DNA of 64,000 nucleotides, taken from positions 806,001-870,000 of the forward strand of contig NZ_JPRI01000001.1 of NCBI RefSeq assembly GCF_000737765.1. Reading direction: 5' to 3'. Positions within the stretch are counted from its first letter, which is position 1. Each line of letters opens with the position of its first letter. Source of the stretch: Chryseobacterium vrystaatense. Its GTDB lineage: Bacteria > Bacteroidota > Bacteroidia > Flavobacteriales > Weeksellaceae. The position numbers and the translations under genes are program-made. A model generated the notes under the pieces. It was not told the DNA's origin. It was given only the letters and a program-made list of their open reading frames with translations, and searched no databases. Positions 8,177-16,514 of this stretch are shown one piece after another.

Positions 8177-10567
8177 ATGAATAAGAACAAACTCCTTTTT
8201 TCAGCATTACTTTTTCCTGCATTGGTTTGGGCGCAGAATACGTCGCAGATTACAGGGAAAGTAGTGAACTCTAAAAACAAACCGGTAGCTACCGCGAAAG
8301 TAATCCTGAATAATGGAGAATCAGAAACTTATACCGATGAAAACGGGATTTATCGTTTCAATAATATATCCGCAGGAAGCTATGTGCTAAGAGTTGACGA
8401 TCCGGAAGTTTCAAAAACCTATTCTTTTACGCTGAAAGAGAATGAAATCCTTTCCTATGATTTTATGCAGTCACTGTCTTCGGATGCCTATCAGATTATG
8501 GAAGTCAACGTTACCGCCAGCCGGAAGACTATGCCTTCTTCTACTTTAAGGCTGGGAGAGAACCTTCTTGTGACACCTCAGAATATTCAGGTAATTGACC
8601 AGCGTCTTTTAAATGACCAGCAGATTTTGACTACAGCGGAAGGGCTCAGCAGAAATGTAAGTGGAGTACGTACTATCACCCATCAGGAAGAAGGAAGTGT
8701 CGGAATAGCTGTTCGTGGTTTCCAGGCTTCCAACCTGCGAAACGGAATGGATGTAAGCGGAAGTTTTGGACCGCTTCGTGAAGATATGGCCTTTGTAGAC
8801 CGTGTAGAGTTTGTAAAAGGTCCTGCAGGATTTATGATGGGAAATACACAGCCGGGTGGATTTTATAATATTGTAACGAAAAAACCTGTAGGAAGAGAAA
8901 AAGGAAATGTTCAGCTTACTTTGGGAAGTTTTAATCTGTACCGTGCAGCAGCCGATGTAGAAAGAAAACTAAGCAAAGACGGTAAATTCTGGGGAAGACT
9001 GAATGTAATGGGAACCAAAAAAGGTTCATTTCAGCAGTATGTAGAGCATGAGCAATATGTCATTAATCCGTCTTTCAAATACATTGCATCCGAGAATACG
9101 AATGTAACCCTTGAATATATTCTTTCTCAAAATAATTTTCAGGGAGGATTTGCTAAATATGCCTATGGAATTGACGGTTTTAAAGATGTTAAAAGATCCT
9201 TCAGTTTCTCCGACCCTATTATGGATCCTACAAGATCATGGGAACATAATGTCTATGGAACGATTAACCATAACTTTAATGAAAACTGGCTTATCACGGG
9301 GCAGTTTGGATATGTACGATCTGAGATGCAGGGAGAATCACTCTATGCCAAATACAATAGCATTGCGCTGGCAGATGATCCTGTTAATAAAAGAATCAAA
9401 GGAGACGTAAACCGAGGGATAAGTATTAATGACGCATTGAATACATCCACCATCGGGCAGGTATTTACAAGGGGAAAATTTACCACAGGAAATATTAACC
9501 ATAATATTCTTGCAGGTCTTGATATGGGAAAAAAATTCTATGTCGCAGACTGGTCCGTCTTGCCACAGAATGTAGGTCCGGTATTCAATATCTACAATCC
9601 GGTATATGGTAACCTTAAAAAAGCAGACATTCCGCAGTACGACCGCTCACAGTCTCTTCGTGAGCGTGGTGCAAATTATATAACAAATTATTCTTACACT
9701 TCTTTTCACCTTCAGGATGAAGCGCGATTTCTTGAGGATAAATTGAGAATAGCGGCTGGATTCCGTTATACATCTACGGTAAAGACCAGTGCTGCAGATA
9801 AAGGAGCGGAGGTGAAGAATACGGCGGTAACCCCACGTTTCAGCATCACAGGTTTAGTCTCTCCGACTTTAACGGTATACGGACTGTATGATGAAACTTT
9901 TCAGGAGCAGACAGGAAGGCTTTTGAATGGAAGTACTGCCGATCCTTCTTACGGAAAGAATAAAGAGATAGGAGTCAAGAAAACCTGGTTCGGTGGTCAG
10001 TTAATGACTAATATTACTTTTTATCACCTGACGAAAACCAATATGTTAACAGCTGCAGGAGTGGATAACCCAGGGCTTTTTGAACAGACGGGAGAAGCTA
10101 CTTCCAAAGGGATAGAGTTCGATTTAAACGGAAATATCAGCAAAAACTGGAGTATACTTCTCAACTATGCCTATACAGATGCTAAGGTAAGCAAAGATAA
10201 TAATCCTAAAAATATTGGAGGAATGCTGTATGGAACAGCCAGGCATATCACCAATGGCTGGATTAAATATACAATTGCTCAGGGGGATCTTGAAGGACTT
10301 GGGTTCTCATTCGGCTATGAATATCAGGCAAAAAGAGCAGCCTGGCCCGTGGTAACGGGATATCCATATCTTCCGGATGATTATTTTACGCTTGATCTGG
10401 GAGTTTCCTATAAAAGAGACAGTTATCAGATTTCTTTCCTGGTGAATAACCTGACAGACCGATATAACTATGTTGGTTTTTACCCGGGGGCATGGAGCTA
10501 CAGCCACTATGGATGGAGGGCTACAAACCCGATCAATTTCAGAATGAATCTTTCATATAATTTTTAA
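8177..10567 (+). CDS. TonB-dependent siderophore receptor
   Basis: A 796-residue outer-membrane receptor. It has a signal peptide ending LFPALVWAQ, then a carboxypeptidase-regulatory-like domain (about residues 23-95, ITGKVVNSKNKPVATAKVIL), and a plug domain (VRGFQASNLRNGMDVSG, FVDRVEFVKGPAGFMMG) typical of the FhuA/FpvA class. A 22-strand barrel follows, ending MNLSYNF with terminal Phe. It would bring ferric siderophores, perhaps xenosiderophores, into the periplasm using TonB/ExbBD energy. The PepSY gene starts on the base after its stop, and the AraC-type gene is divergent. The ligand cannot be read from sequence. Confidence 0.9.
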   Translation: MNKNKLLFSALLFPALVWAQNTSQITGKVVNSKNKPVATAKVILNNGESETYTDENGIYRFNNISAGSYVLRVDDPEVSKTYSFTLKENEILSYDFMQSLSSDAYQIMEVNVTASRKTMPSSTLRLGENLLVTPQNIQVIDQRLLNDQQILTTAEGLSRNVSGVRTITHQEEGSVGIAVRGFQASNLRNGMDVSGSFGPLREDMAFVDRVEFVKGPAGFMMGNTQPGGFYNIVTKKPVGREKGNVQLTLGSFNLYRAAADVERKLSKDGKFWGRLNVMGTKKGSFQQYVEHEQYVINPSFKYIASENTNVTLEYILSQNNFQGGFAKYAYGIDGFKDVKRSFSFSDPIMDPTRSWEHNVYGTINHNFNENWLITGQFGYVRSEMQGESLYAKYNSIALADDPVNKRIKGDVNRGISINDALNTSTIGQVFTRGKFTTGNINHNILAGLDMGKKFYVADWSVLPQNVGPVFNIYNPVYGNLKKADIPQYDRSQSLRERGANYITNYSYTSFHLQDEARFLEDKLRIAAGFRYTSTVKTSAADKGAEVKNTAVTPRFSITGLVSPTLTVYGLYDETFQEQTGRLLNGSTADPSYGKNKEIGVKKTWFGGQLMTNITFYHLTKTNMLTAAGVDNPGLFEQTGEATSKGIEFDLNGNISKNWSILLNYAYTDAKVSKDNNPKNIGGMLYGTARHITNGWIKYTIAQGDLEGLGFSFGYEYQAKRAAWPVVTGYPYLPDDYFTLDLGVSYKRDSYQISFLVNNLTDRYNYVGFYPGAWSYSHYGWRATNPINFRMNLSYNF

Positions 10568-11737
10568 ATGAATACCGGAAAAGCAAAGTCTAAGAAAAAA
10601 AACAACAGAAGCTTATTCTATCGGATTTCGGCCTGGCTGCACTTGTGGCTGGGCCTTGCTTCAGGAATCATTATCGTCATCATATGCATTACCGGTATCA
10701 CATGGTCTTTCCGTGATGAAATCAAAGACTGGCTCAACCCCGAATTAAAGGTTGACTATATTCCCGGAAAAGCAATGCTTAATCCTGCGGACCTATACGG
10801 AAAGGCAAAAAAACTGTATCCGGATCAGGAAATATCGTTTGTCTGGCGTCCCACCGGGAAAGCAGCAATGGTAGGCTTTGGAAAAAGAAATCCAGGTTTT
10901 GTTCTGCATCTGCACCCATATACAGGTGAAATTCTTCGTAAGCCAAGTTTTCAAAAGGAATTCGATTTCTTTGAATGGACCTTAAAAGGGCACCGTTTTC
11001 TATGGCTTCCTTCCGGGTTCGGACGTCCCGTGATCAATTATTCTACCTTTATATTTTTTATTACGCTGCTCAGCGGGCTGGTTTTGTGGTGGCCGAAGAA
11101 ATGGACTAAAGCCATGAGAAAACAAAGCTTTTCGGTGAAATGGGATGCCAAAACGAAAAGACTGAACTACGATCTTCATAATGTTTTCGGGTTTTATTCT
11201 ATGATCATTCTGATGGTTATCTCGATGACCGGGATGTATTACGGGCTTCCGTGGTTTAATAAATTCCTGTATTTCACAACGTCTCTTGGAAAAAGTCCTC
11301 AAAAGGAGCGGCAGGAGCTTAAAAATGAAACACCTTACAAGCCGGAAAACTTACAGGGATCGATGTATATCGCCTGGGAAGATGCAGTGAATAAAGTTGA
11401 TGCCAAAGGATATTACCTGTCGGTTCCTAAAGATTCTACAGAAACCGTAAGTCTTTACCTGTATCCTTCACACCGGCGGTTTTATGATTTGCAGAGTTTC
11501 AGTTATGACCGTAATTCAGGCCGGTTGCTGGCCAATACTTCTGCCTATGCAGGCTCTTTTGAGCACGCTGATTTCCCTGTAAAAGTGCAGAAACTTAACT
11601 ATGACCTGCATGTAGGTTCAGCCCTTGGAGGAGTATGGGGAAGAATTCTGTATTTCTTTATAACTCTTGTGGGAGCATCACTTCCTGTTACCGGTTTTCT
11701 GGTATGGTGGTTTAAGAAAAAGAAAAAAACAGGCTGA
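10568..11737 (+). CDS. PepSY domain-containing membrane protein, iron-siderophore associated
   Basis: A 389-residue inner-membrane protein with about four hydrophobic helices (near residues 20-42, 155-175, 205-225 and 345-370) and PepSY-type periplasmic segments. Conserved His-bearing pieces such as ISAWLHLWLGLASGIIIVII and GHRFLWLPSG fit the PepSY-TM family, in which such proteins sit next to siderophore receptors and are thought to reduce the ferric complex. The ATG abuts the receptor stop codon, so the two are translationally coupled. The reductase role is known for relatives, not shown here. Confidence 0.85.
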   Translation: MNTGKAKSKKKNNRSLFYRISAWLHLWLGLASGIIIVIICITGITWSFRDEIKDWLNPELKVDYIPGKAMLNPADLYGKAKKLYPDQEISFVWRPTGKAAMVGFGKRNPGFVLHLHPYTGEILRKPSFQKEFDFFEWTLKGHRFLWLPSGFGRPVINYSTFIFFITLLSGLVLWWPKKWTKAMRKQSFSVKWDAKTKRLNYDLHNVFGFYSMIILMVISMTGMYYGLPWFNKFLYFTTSLGKSPQKERQELKNETPYKPENLQGSMYIAWEDAVNKVDAKGYYLSVPKDSTETVSLYLYPSHRRFYDLQSFSYDRNSGRLLANTSAYAGSFEHADFPVKVQKLNYDLHVGSALGGVWGRILYFFITLVGASLPVTGFLVWWFKKKKKTG

Positions 11738-11756
11738 TATCCGCTGAAGGGATCAT

Positions 11757-12377
11757 CTACTTATTGTTGATTGTTCTTTCCAGGTTTTCCAGTCTTTCAA
11801 AAATTTGTGTGAAAATGTTTTTATCTGAAGTGGAAACGGATCCTACGATCTTATAAAGATTTTGATCCGGCTTTGAAACTTCTGAAGCGTACTCTAAATG
11901 ACCGTTATGATGAATAATCAGGCCATTGGGTGCGCTTTTTTTATGCTCTGCCTTATTCAGAAACAGAATGTCACCATATTGATAGGGAGAAAGCAGCTGG
12001 TGCTGAGGTGTAAATTCATAAATAAGATCTACCGATGCTAATATTTTTTGCAATACGGCTGCGTTGGTAGAATTTTCTTCACTTAATACGGTCGGATCAC
12101 TCTTCTTTTGGTCCCCATAATCTGGAAAAAACATCAGCTGGTCTATGTCCGATCCGCTGGCTAACTGATTTACCTGTAGGGTTTCGGTAAGAAACTTGTC
12201 CAGATTCAGATGAAAATGATTGGCCACTTTAATGATCGTTTCGATCTTCGGCTCAGCGCGTCCTTCTTCATAAGAGCTGATTACCCCTCTGTTTAAATCA
12301 AATAAATCAGCAAAAGCCTTTTGGCTCAGTCCTTTAACCTGTCTTATTTTTTTGATATTGATTCCGAAGAAGCTCAT
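11757..12377 (-). CDS. XRE family helix-turn-helix regulator
   Basis: A 206-residue protein with an N-terminal HTH of the Cro/C1 type (IKKIRQVKGLSQKAFADLFDLNRGVISSYEEGR). The C-terminal half resembles the S24-like beta domain of LexA-type regulators (YGDILFLNK, GLIIHHNGHLEY), but I see no catalytic Ser-Lys pair. The frame runs open to 12500, but the start at 12377 is chosen because the HTH begins there and the upstream part is a translated promoter region. It is divergent from the YbjN-PspA-flotillin genes and shares a 121-bp control region with them, so it is a candidate repressor of that group and of itself. Confidence 0.8.
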   Translation of the reverse strand: MSFFGINIKKIRQVKGLSQKAFADLFDLNRGVISSYEEGRAEPKIETIIKVANHFHLNLDKFLTETLQVNQLASGSDIDQLMFFPDYGDQKKSDPTVLSEENSTNAAVLQKILASVDLIYEFTPQHQLLSPYQYGDILFLNKAEHKKSAPNGLIIHHNGHLEYASEVSKPDQNLYKIVGSVSTSDKNIFTQIFERLENLERTINNK

Positions 12378-12392
12378 GTGTCTAATCCTTTT

Positions 12393-12439
12393 TGCAAATA
12401 TAGACAATCTAAAATAAACAATTGCTAATATTATTTGCA
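12393..12439. promoter_or_regulatory. inverted repeat in the divergent control region
   Basis: TGCAAATA (12393-12400) and TATTTGCA (12432-12439) form an inverted repeat. The left arm overlaps the minus-strand -7 element TATATTTG (12402-12395) of the XRE gene. The right arm overlaps the -33 TTTG of the plus-strand promoter. Such placing would suit an autorepressor that controls both directions. Eight-bp arms in AT-rich DNA can arise by chance. Confidence 0.35.
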
Positions 12440-12465
12440 TTTTGGAAATTTTATTTTTATATTTG
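12434..12465 (+). promoter_or_regulatory. promoter of the YbjN-PspA-flotillin operon
   Basis: TTTG (12434-12437), a 20-base spacer, then TATATTTG (12458-12465). It lies 33 bases before the ATG of the first gene. Confidence 0.7.
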
Positions 12466-12498
12466 TGTGAAACAATTTTGAACATTAAACCAGCCATC

Positions 12499-12894
12499 AT
12501 GAAAAATCAAATATTTAGAACGGTCAAAGAGTGGTTGTTAGATTATGAGTTTAATATCACGTTGGAAGATGAAGCTCAGAGAATTCTAATCATTGAAAAA
12601 GAATCAAACGGAATCAAGAATATGATCCTTATTATATCAGATTCGATTCTGATTATGGAACAGTTTCTTTTTGAAATAAAAAATCCAACCGAAAAAACAT
12701 ACAGACACCTCCTTCAGAAAAACAGAGATATTGTGCACGGAGCATTTGTTCTGGATAATACCGGAAAGCGGGTGATCTTCAGAGATACCCTCCCTACAGA
12801 TAATATGGCACAGAATGAAGTGATGGCTTCTATCAATTCGCTGGGAATACTGGTTGGGGAATTTACCAACGAAATGCTTGAAATGAGTAAGTAA
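12499..12894 (+). CDS. YbjN domain / type III chaperone-like protein
   Basis: A 131-residue cytosolic protein with an alternating strand-helix pattern. It looks like the YbjN or Tir-chaperone-like fold often encoded just upstream of PspA in flavobacteria. The true start is the ATG at 12499; the frame extends upstream to 12442 but that part overlaps the promoter. It is the first gene of a plus-strand group with pspA, a yqiJ-like gene and a flotillin gene, with 20 bases to the next ATG. A role as small adaptor or chaperone for the PspA/flotillin machinery is an inference. Confidence 0.6.
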   Translation: MKNQIFRTVKEWLLDYEFNITLEDEAQRILIIEKESNGIKNMILIISDSILIMEQFLFEIKNPTEKTYRHLLQKNRDIVHGAFVLDNTGKRVIFRDTLPTDNMAQNEVMASINSLGILVGEFTNEMLEMSK

Positions 12895-12914
12895 CTGAAC
12901 AAAAGATATTTGAA

Positions 12915-13616
12915 ATGAACATTTTTAAAAGATTATTCAGAATAGGAAAAGCAGAGATCCATTCGGTGATTGACGGCTTTGAAGATCCGATCAACTTAAC
13001 AGAACAGGGGATCAGAGATATGAAGGAACAGCTGGGTAAAAGCATCGAAGCCCTGGCTCAGCTTAAAGCGCTTGCCATTCGTAAAAAGAACGAGGCTGAG
13101 AGCGAAGAACAGACTGCCAAAGATTACTACAATAAAGCAATAGCTATTGTTCAGAAGGCAGAAAAAGGGGAGGTAGAAACAGTGGAAGCGGATCGCCTTG
13201 CTAAAGAAGCATTGAAAAGACAAACCTCCGCTCAGGAAAACAGTCTGGTTTTGCAGAAGGAACATGAGAAGCTGTATACTGAATGTGAAAAAATGCAGGG
13301 AAATATCAGTCATCTCAAGTCCAGCATTGCCAAATGGGAAAATGAATTGAAAACCCTTAAAGCAAGAGTTCAGGTAAGCGAGGCGACAAAAGATATCAAT
13401 CAGAAAATGACCCAGATGGATACCGGAAGCACGGTAAGCATGCTGGAAAAACTGAAAGAGAGAGTGGTACAGCAGGAGGCTTTAGCAGAAGCCTATTCCG
13501 ATATTTCGAAAGCAGGAAAAACGATAGATGAAGAAATAGATGCCATGGTGAAAAATAATGATACAGAAGCTGAGGAAGCTTTGAACAGATTAAAAGAAAC
13601 ACTTAAAAAAGGCTAA
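12915..13616 (+). CDS. pspA: PspA/IM30 family protein
   Basis: A 233-residue protein, almost all helical coiled coil, of the PspA/IM30/Vipp1 family, related to ESCRT-III. It has the family N-terminus (MNIFKRLFRIGKAEIHSVIDGFEDP) with an amphipathic helix that binds stressed inner membrane, and the long charged helices that assemble into rods and rings. It sits between a YbjN-like and a YqiJ-like gene, so it belongs to the PspA branch that works with flotillins rather than with PspBC and PspF. The next ATG is three bases past its stop. Confidence 0.88.
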   Translation: MNIFKRLFRIGKAEIHSVIDGFEDPINLTEQGIRDMKEQLGKSIEALAQLKALAIRKKNEAESEEQTAKDYYNKAIAIVQKAEKGEVETVEADRLAKEALKRQTSAQENSLVLQKEHEKLYTECEKMQGNISHLKSSIAKWENELKTLKARVQVSEATKDINQKMTQMDTGSTVSMLEKLKERVVQQEALAEAYSDISKAGKTIDEEIDAMVKNNDTEAEEALNRLKETLKKG

Positions 13617-13619
13617 TAT

Positions 13620-14270
13620 ATGACCTTTCAGGAATTTTTAAATGTAGCATTTTCTCCGGTAAACACTGTATTGAGTGTCTTACTTGTCCTTTCGGTGATC
13701 TACTGGTTCTTTACGATTCTTACCGGTTTGGATATTGATGTAGGCATTAATCATGACTTGGATGGCGGAGCAGATTCTCCGGACGGACATGTACATATAA
13801 CGGATCATGATCCCTCTGCCTGGATGCAGTTCCTGAAGTTTCTTAATCTGGACATTGTTCCGATGACCTATTTCCTCACACTGGCACTTTTGATCACGTG
13901 GCTGGGTTCTTTTTATCTGAACTATTTTGTTCCGATGCCGGTATGGGTAGGGATTACAGCTTTGCTTCCATTAATGGCTGGAGGAATCCTTCTGACGAAA
14001 ATAATTCTGAAACCACTGAATCCCTTTTTTAGAGAAATCAATCACAAAGGAGAAAGGGCTCACGATTTCCTCGGGAGAGAAGGAAGGTTGAAATCCGGAA
14101 TTCAGGGAGATAAAATAGGGATGATGGAAGTATTTATTGGGAGTGATCCCATGACGCTGATGGTTAAAAGTAAAGACGGCGAAAAGCTGGAGCACGGAAT
14201 CCGTGTCATGATTGTAGATGAAGAGCCTGATAAAAGACTCTATTACGTACAGAAATCCATGTGGTCCTAA
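13620..14270 (+). CDS. YqiJ-like OB-fold membrane protein
   Basis: A 216-residue membrane protein like E. coli YqiJ. It has an N-terminal hydrophobic helix (about residues 14-35), a His/Asp-rich stretch (NHDLDGGADSPDGHVHITDHD), two more helices (about 78-125), then a soluble C-terminal OB-like domain (GREGRLKSGIQGDKIGMMEV onward). YqiJ-type proteins are NfeD-like partners of flotillins; the OB fold is thought to bind the flotillin or the membrane surface. It is coupled to pspA by a three-base gap. The acidic and His-rich segment is unusual and could bind metal, but nothing shows this. Confidence 0.75.
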   Translation: MTFQEFLNVAFSPVNTVLSVLLVLSVIYWFFTILTGLDIDVGINHDLDGGADSPDGHVHITDHDPSAWMQFLKFLNLDIVPMTYFLTLALLITWLGSFYLNYFVPMPVWVGITALLPLMAGGILLTKIILKPLNPFFREINHKGERAHDFLGREGRLKSGIQGDKIGMMEVFIGSDPMTLMVKSKDGEKLEHGIRVMIVDEEPDKRLYYVQKSMWS

Positions 14271-14281
14271 AAGTTAACCCT

Positions 14282-14344
14282 ATGTTTTCCCTTTTTATCA
14301 TCATCCTCAATTTTATACTGGAAGTCCTTGGACGATATTTTTAA
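14282..14344 (+). CDS. possible 20-residue hydrophobic peptide
   Basis: A short open frame between the yqiJ-like and flotillin genes. It encodes a 20-residue peptide beginning MFSLFIIILNF and ending EVLGRYF, enough for one membrane helix. It starts 11 bases after the preceding stop and ends 38 bases before the flotillin ATG. Small hydrophobic peptides often join membrane complexes, but nothing beyond position and composition supports this one. Confidence 0.25.
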   Translation: MFSLFIIILNFILEVLGRYF

Positions 14345-14382
14345 AACAAAAACACATTTACATATAATAAACTTATAAAACT

Positions 14383-16392
14383 ATGAATTTACCTTTAATT
14401 GCTGGAATTATTGTTGCTGTGGTAGCAACGATCGGGTTGATTTTCTGGATCTTATCCATGTATAAGAAAACTGTTCAGGGGATCGTTATTTTGAGAACGG
14501 GTTATGGAGGAACAAAAGTATTCTTTAATGCCGGCATTGTAATTCCTATTATTCACCGTATGGAATCTATGGATATCTCGGTGAAAAAACTGGAAATAGC
14601 AAGAGAAGGAAGAGCGGGGCTGATCTGTAAAGATAATATGAGAGCCGATATTCAGGTGGCTTTCTTTATCCGTGTCAACAAATCGGTGGATGATATCATC
14701 AACGTAGCACAGACTATCGGATGTCAGAGAGCTTCCGATGCCCACACTTTAAGAGAACTTTTTGAAGCTAAATTTTCAGAAGCCCTTAAAACTGTAGGAA
14801 AGAAATTTGACTTTACCGAGCTCTATGAAGCCAGAAGCGAATTTCGTCAGGAAATTCTTGATATCATCGGAACAGACCTTAACGGATATGTACTGGACGA
14901 CTGCGCCATCGACTACCTGGAACAGACGTCTATAGATAAACTGGACAAAGACAATATCCTCGATTCAGAAGGGATCAAAAAAATTACAGAACTTACCGCC
15001 ACACAGAATATTAAAGCCAATCAGGTTCGGAGAGACGAAGAGAAAACAATTACGAAACAGAATGTAGAGGCACGTGAAGCAATTCTGGAACTGGAAAAAC
15101 AGCTGGCAGAAAAAGAAGAATCTCAAAAAAGAGAAGTCTCGAATATCAAAGCTCGTGAAAATGCTGAAATCTTAAAAGTTCAGGAAGAAGAAAGGTTAAG
15201 ACATGAAACCGTCCGTATTGCGACCGAAGAAAAACTTCAGATCGCAGAAGAAAATAAGCAGCGCCAGGTAGTTATTGCGGCTAAAAATAAAGAGCGGGCA
15301 GATCTTGTAGAAACAGAGAGAGTGCTGAAAGACACTGCGCTGGAAGCAACAGAAAGAGAAAGAGTGGTTTCTCTGGCACAGATAGAAAAAGAGAAGTCGA
15401 TAGAACTTGAAAAGAAAAACATTCAGGATGCGATTCGGGAGCGTCTGACGATGGAAAAGACGGTGGTGGAAGAGCAGCAGGGAATCAAAGACCTGGAAGC
15501 CTTTAAAACAGCAGACAGAAACAAACAGGTTGAAATCACACTGGCGACTCAGGAAGCAGAAAAAATGCTGATCGGAGAAACCAGAGCGGCAGAAGCAAGA
15601 AAACTAGCAGCAGAAAAAGATGCTCAGAAATATGTGATCGAAGCACAGGCTAAAAGAGACGCCGCAGAAAAAGAAGCGGAAGCACGTAAAATTATTGCAG
15701 ATGCCAAAGCCAAAGAAGAAGCAACAGTTGGTTTATCTGAAGCTCAGGTAATGCATGCGAAAGCAGAAGCTGCCGAAAGACAGGGAATCGCTGAAGCAGT
15801 CGTTATTGAGAAAAAAGCAGATGCGGTGAAAAAAGAAGGTATTGCACAGGCAGAAGTGATCAAAGAAAAAGCTTTTGCGGAAGCAGCAGGTATTACAGAA
15901 AAAGCAGAAGCCATGAAGAAGCTGAATGAGGCAGGAAAAGACCATGAGGAGTTCCGTCTGACCTTAACGAAGGAAAAAGAAGTGGAACTTGCGGAGATTG
16001 CCATCCAGAAAGATATTGCGGAAGCGCAGTCCTTGGTATTGGCAGAAGCATTTAAATCTGCTAAGATTGATATCGTAGGAGGAGACAATACATTCTTTGA
16101 CAATGTTATCCGTCAGGTTTCAGCGGGTAAAGGGCTGGATAAATTCATCAGCCATAGCGAGAACGCTCAGATCGTAAAAGAGCAGCTTTTGGGAGAGGGT
16201 GAAAATATTATAGGAAGAGTGATGGGCATGGTAGATAAATACAATATCTCCTCCGAAGACATCAAAAATATGAGCATTGCCTCACTGATTTTCAAACTGA
16301 ATGGGGTAGCCAGCCAGCAGGAAAAAGGAATTCTGGAAAGAGCCCTTGATATGGCTAGGCACCTGGGAGTGGAAAATAAACCGGTGAAATAA
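14383..16392 (+). CDS. flotillin family protein (YqiK-like)
   Basis: A 669-residue flotillin. It has an N-terminal membrane helix (about residues 5-27), a SPFH/band-7 domain (about 30-190, including GTKVFFNAGIVIPIIHRMES), then a very long Glu/Ala/Lys-rich coiled coil (about 200-530) and a C-terminal region. It should sit in the inner membrane as large oligomers that order membrane domains. The coiled coil is longer than in YuaG/FloT-type flotillins and matches the YqiK class that pairs with YqiJ. A terminator follows, so the ATPase downstream may have separate or read-through expression. Confidence 0.88.
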   Translation: MNLPLIAGIIVAVVATIGLIFWILSMYKKTVQGIVILRTGYGGTKVFFNAGIVIPIIHRMESMDISVKKLEIAREGRAGLICKDNMRADIQVAFFIRVNKSVDDIINVAQTIGCQRASDAHTLRELFEAKFSEALKTVGKKFDFTELYEARSEFRQEILDIIGTDLNGYVLDDCAIDYLEQTSIDKLDKDNILDSEGIKKITELTATQNIKANQVRRDEEKTITKQNVEAREAILELEKQLAEKEESQKREVSNIKARENAEILKVQEEERLRHETVRIATEEKLQIAEENKQRQVVIAAKNKERADLVETERVLKDTALEATERERVVSLAQIEKEKSIELEKKNIQDAIRERLTMEKTVVEEQQGIKDLEAFKTADRNKQVEITLATQEAEKMLIGETRAAEARKLAAEKDAQKYVIEAQAKRDAAEKEAEARKIIADAKAKEEATVGLSEAQVMHAKAEAAERQGIAEAVVIEKKADAVKKEGIAQAEVIKEKAFAEAAGITEKAEAMKKLNEAGKDHEEFRLTLTKEKEVELAEIAIQKDIAEAQSLVLAEAFKSAKIDIVGGDNTFFDNVIRQVSAGKGLDKFISHSENAQIVKEQLLGEGENIIGRVMGMVDKYNISSEDIKNMSIASLIFKLNGVASQQEKGILERALDMARHLGVENKPVK

Positions 16393-16420
16393 TAATCAAA
16401 GCACAATTGCTGCAATTCAT

Positions 16421-16457
16421 AAAACTCTCATTGGTGCAGGCATTGAGAGTTTTTTTT
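16421..16457 (+). terminator. intrinsic terminator after the flotillin gene
   Basis: AAAACTCTCA (16421-16430) pairs with TGAGAGTTTT (16444-16453) around a 13-nt loop and runs into a T tract. It would reduce or uncouple expression of the giant ATPase 58 bases downstream. Confidence 0.8.
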
Positions 16458-16514
16458 AAACTTCACAAAAGTAGCTGCTGTCTTATAGCAGCAGTGACCA
16501 ATTAACTCAAAACT

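Noticed and set aside
12378..12500. Longer N-terminus for the XRE gene
   Set aside because: It would read through the divergent promoter of the PspA operon and precede the HTH with 41 unrelated residues.
15744..16103. 119-codon minus-strand frame opposite the flotillin coiled coil
   Set aside because: It mirrors the low-complexity Glu/Ala/Lys coding sequence and gives a Ser/Ala/Phe-rich product with no features.
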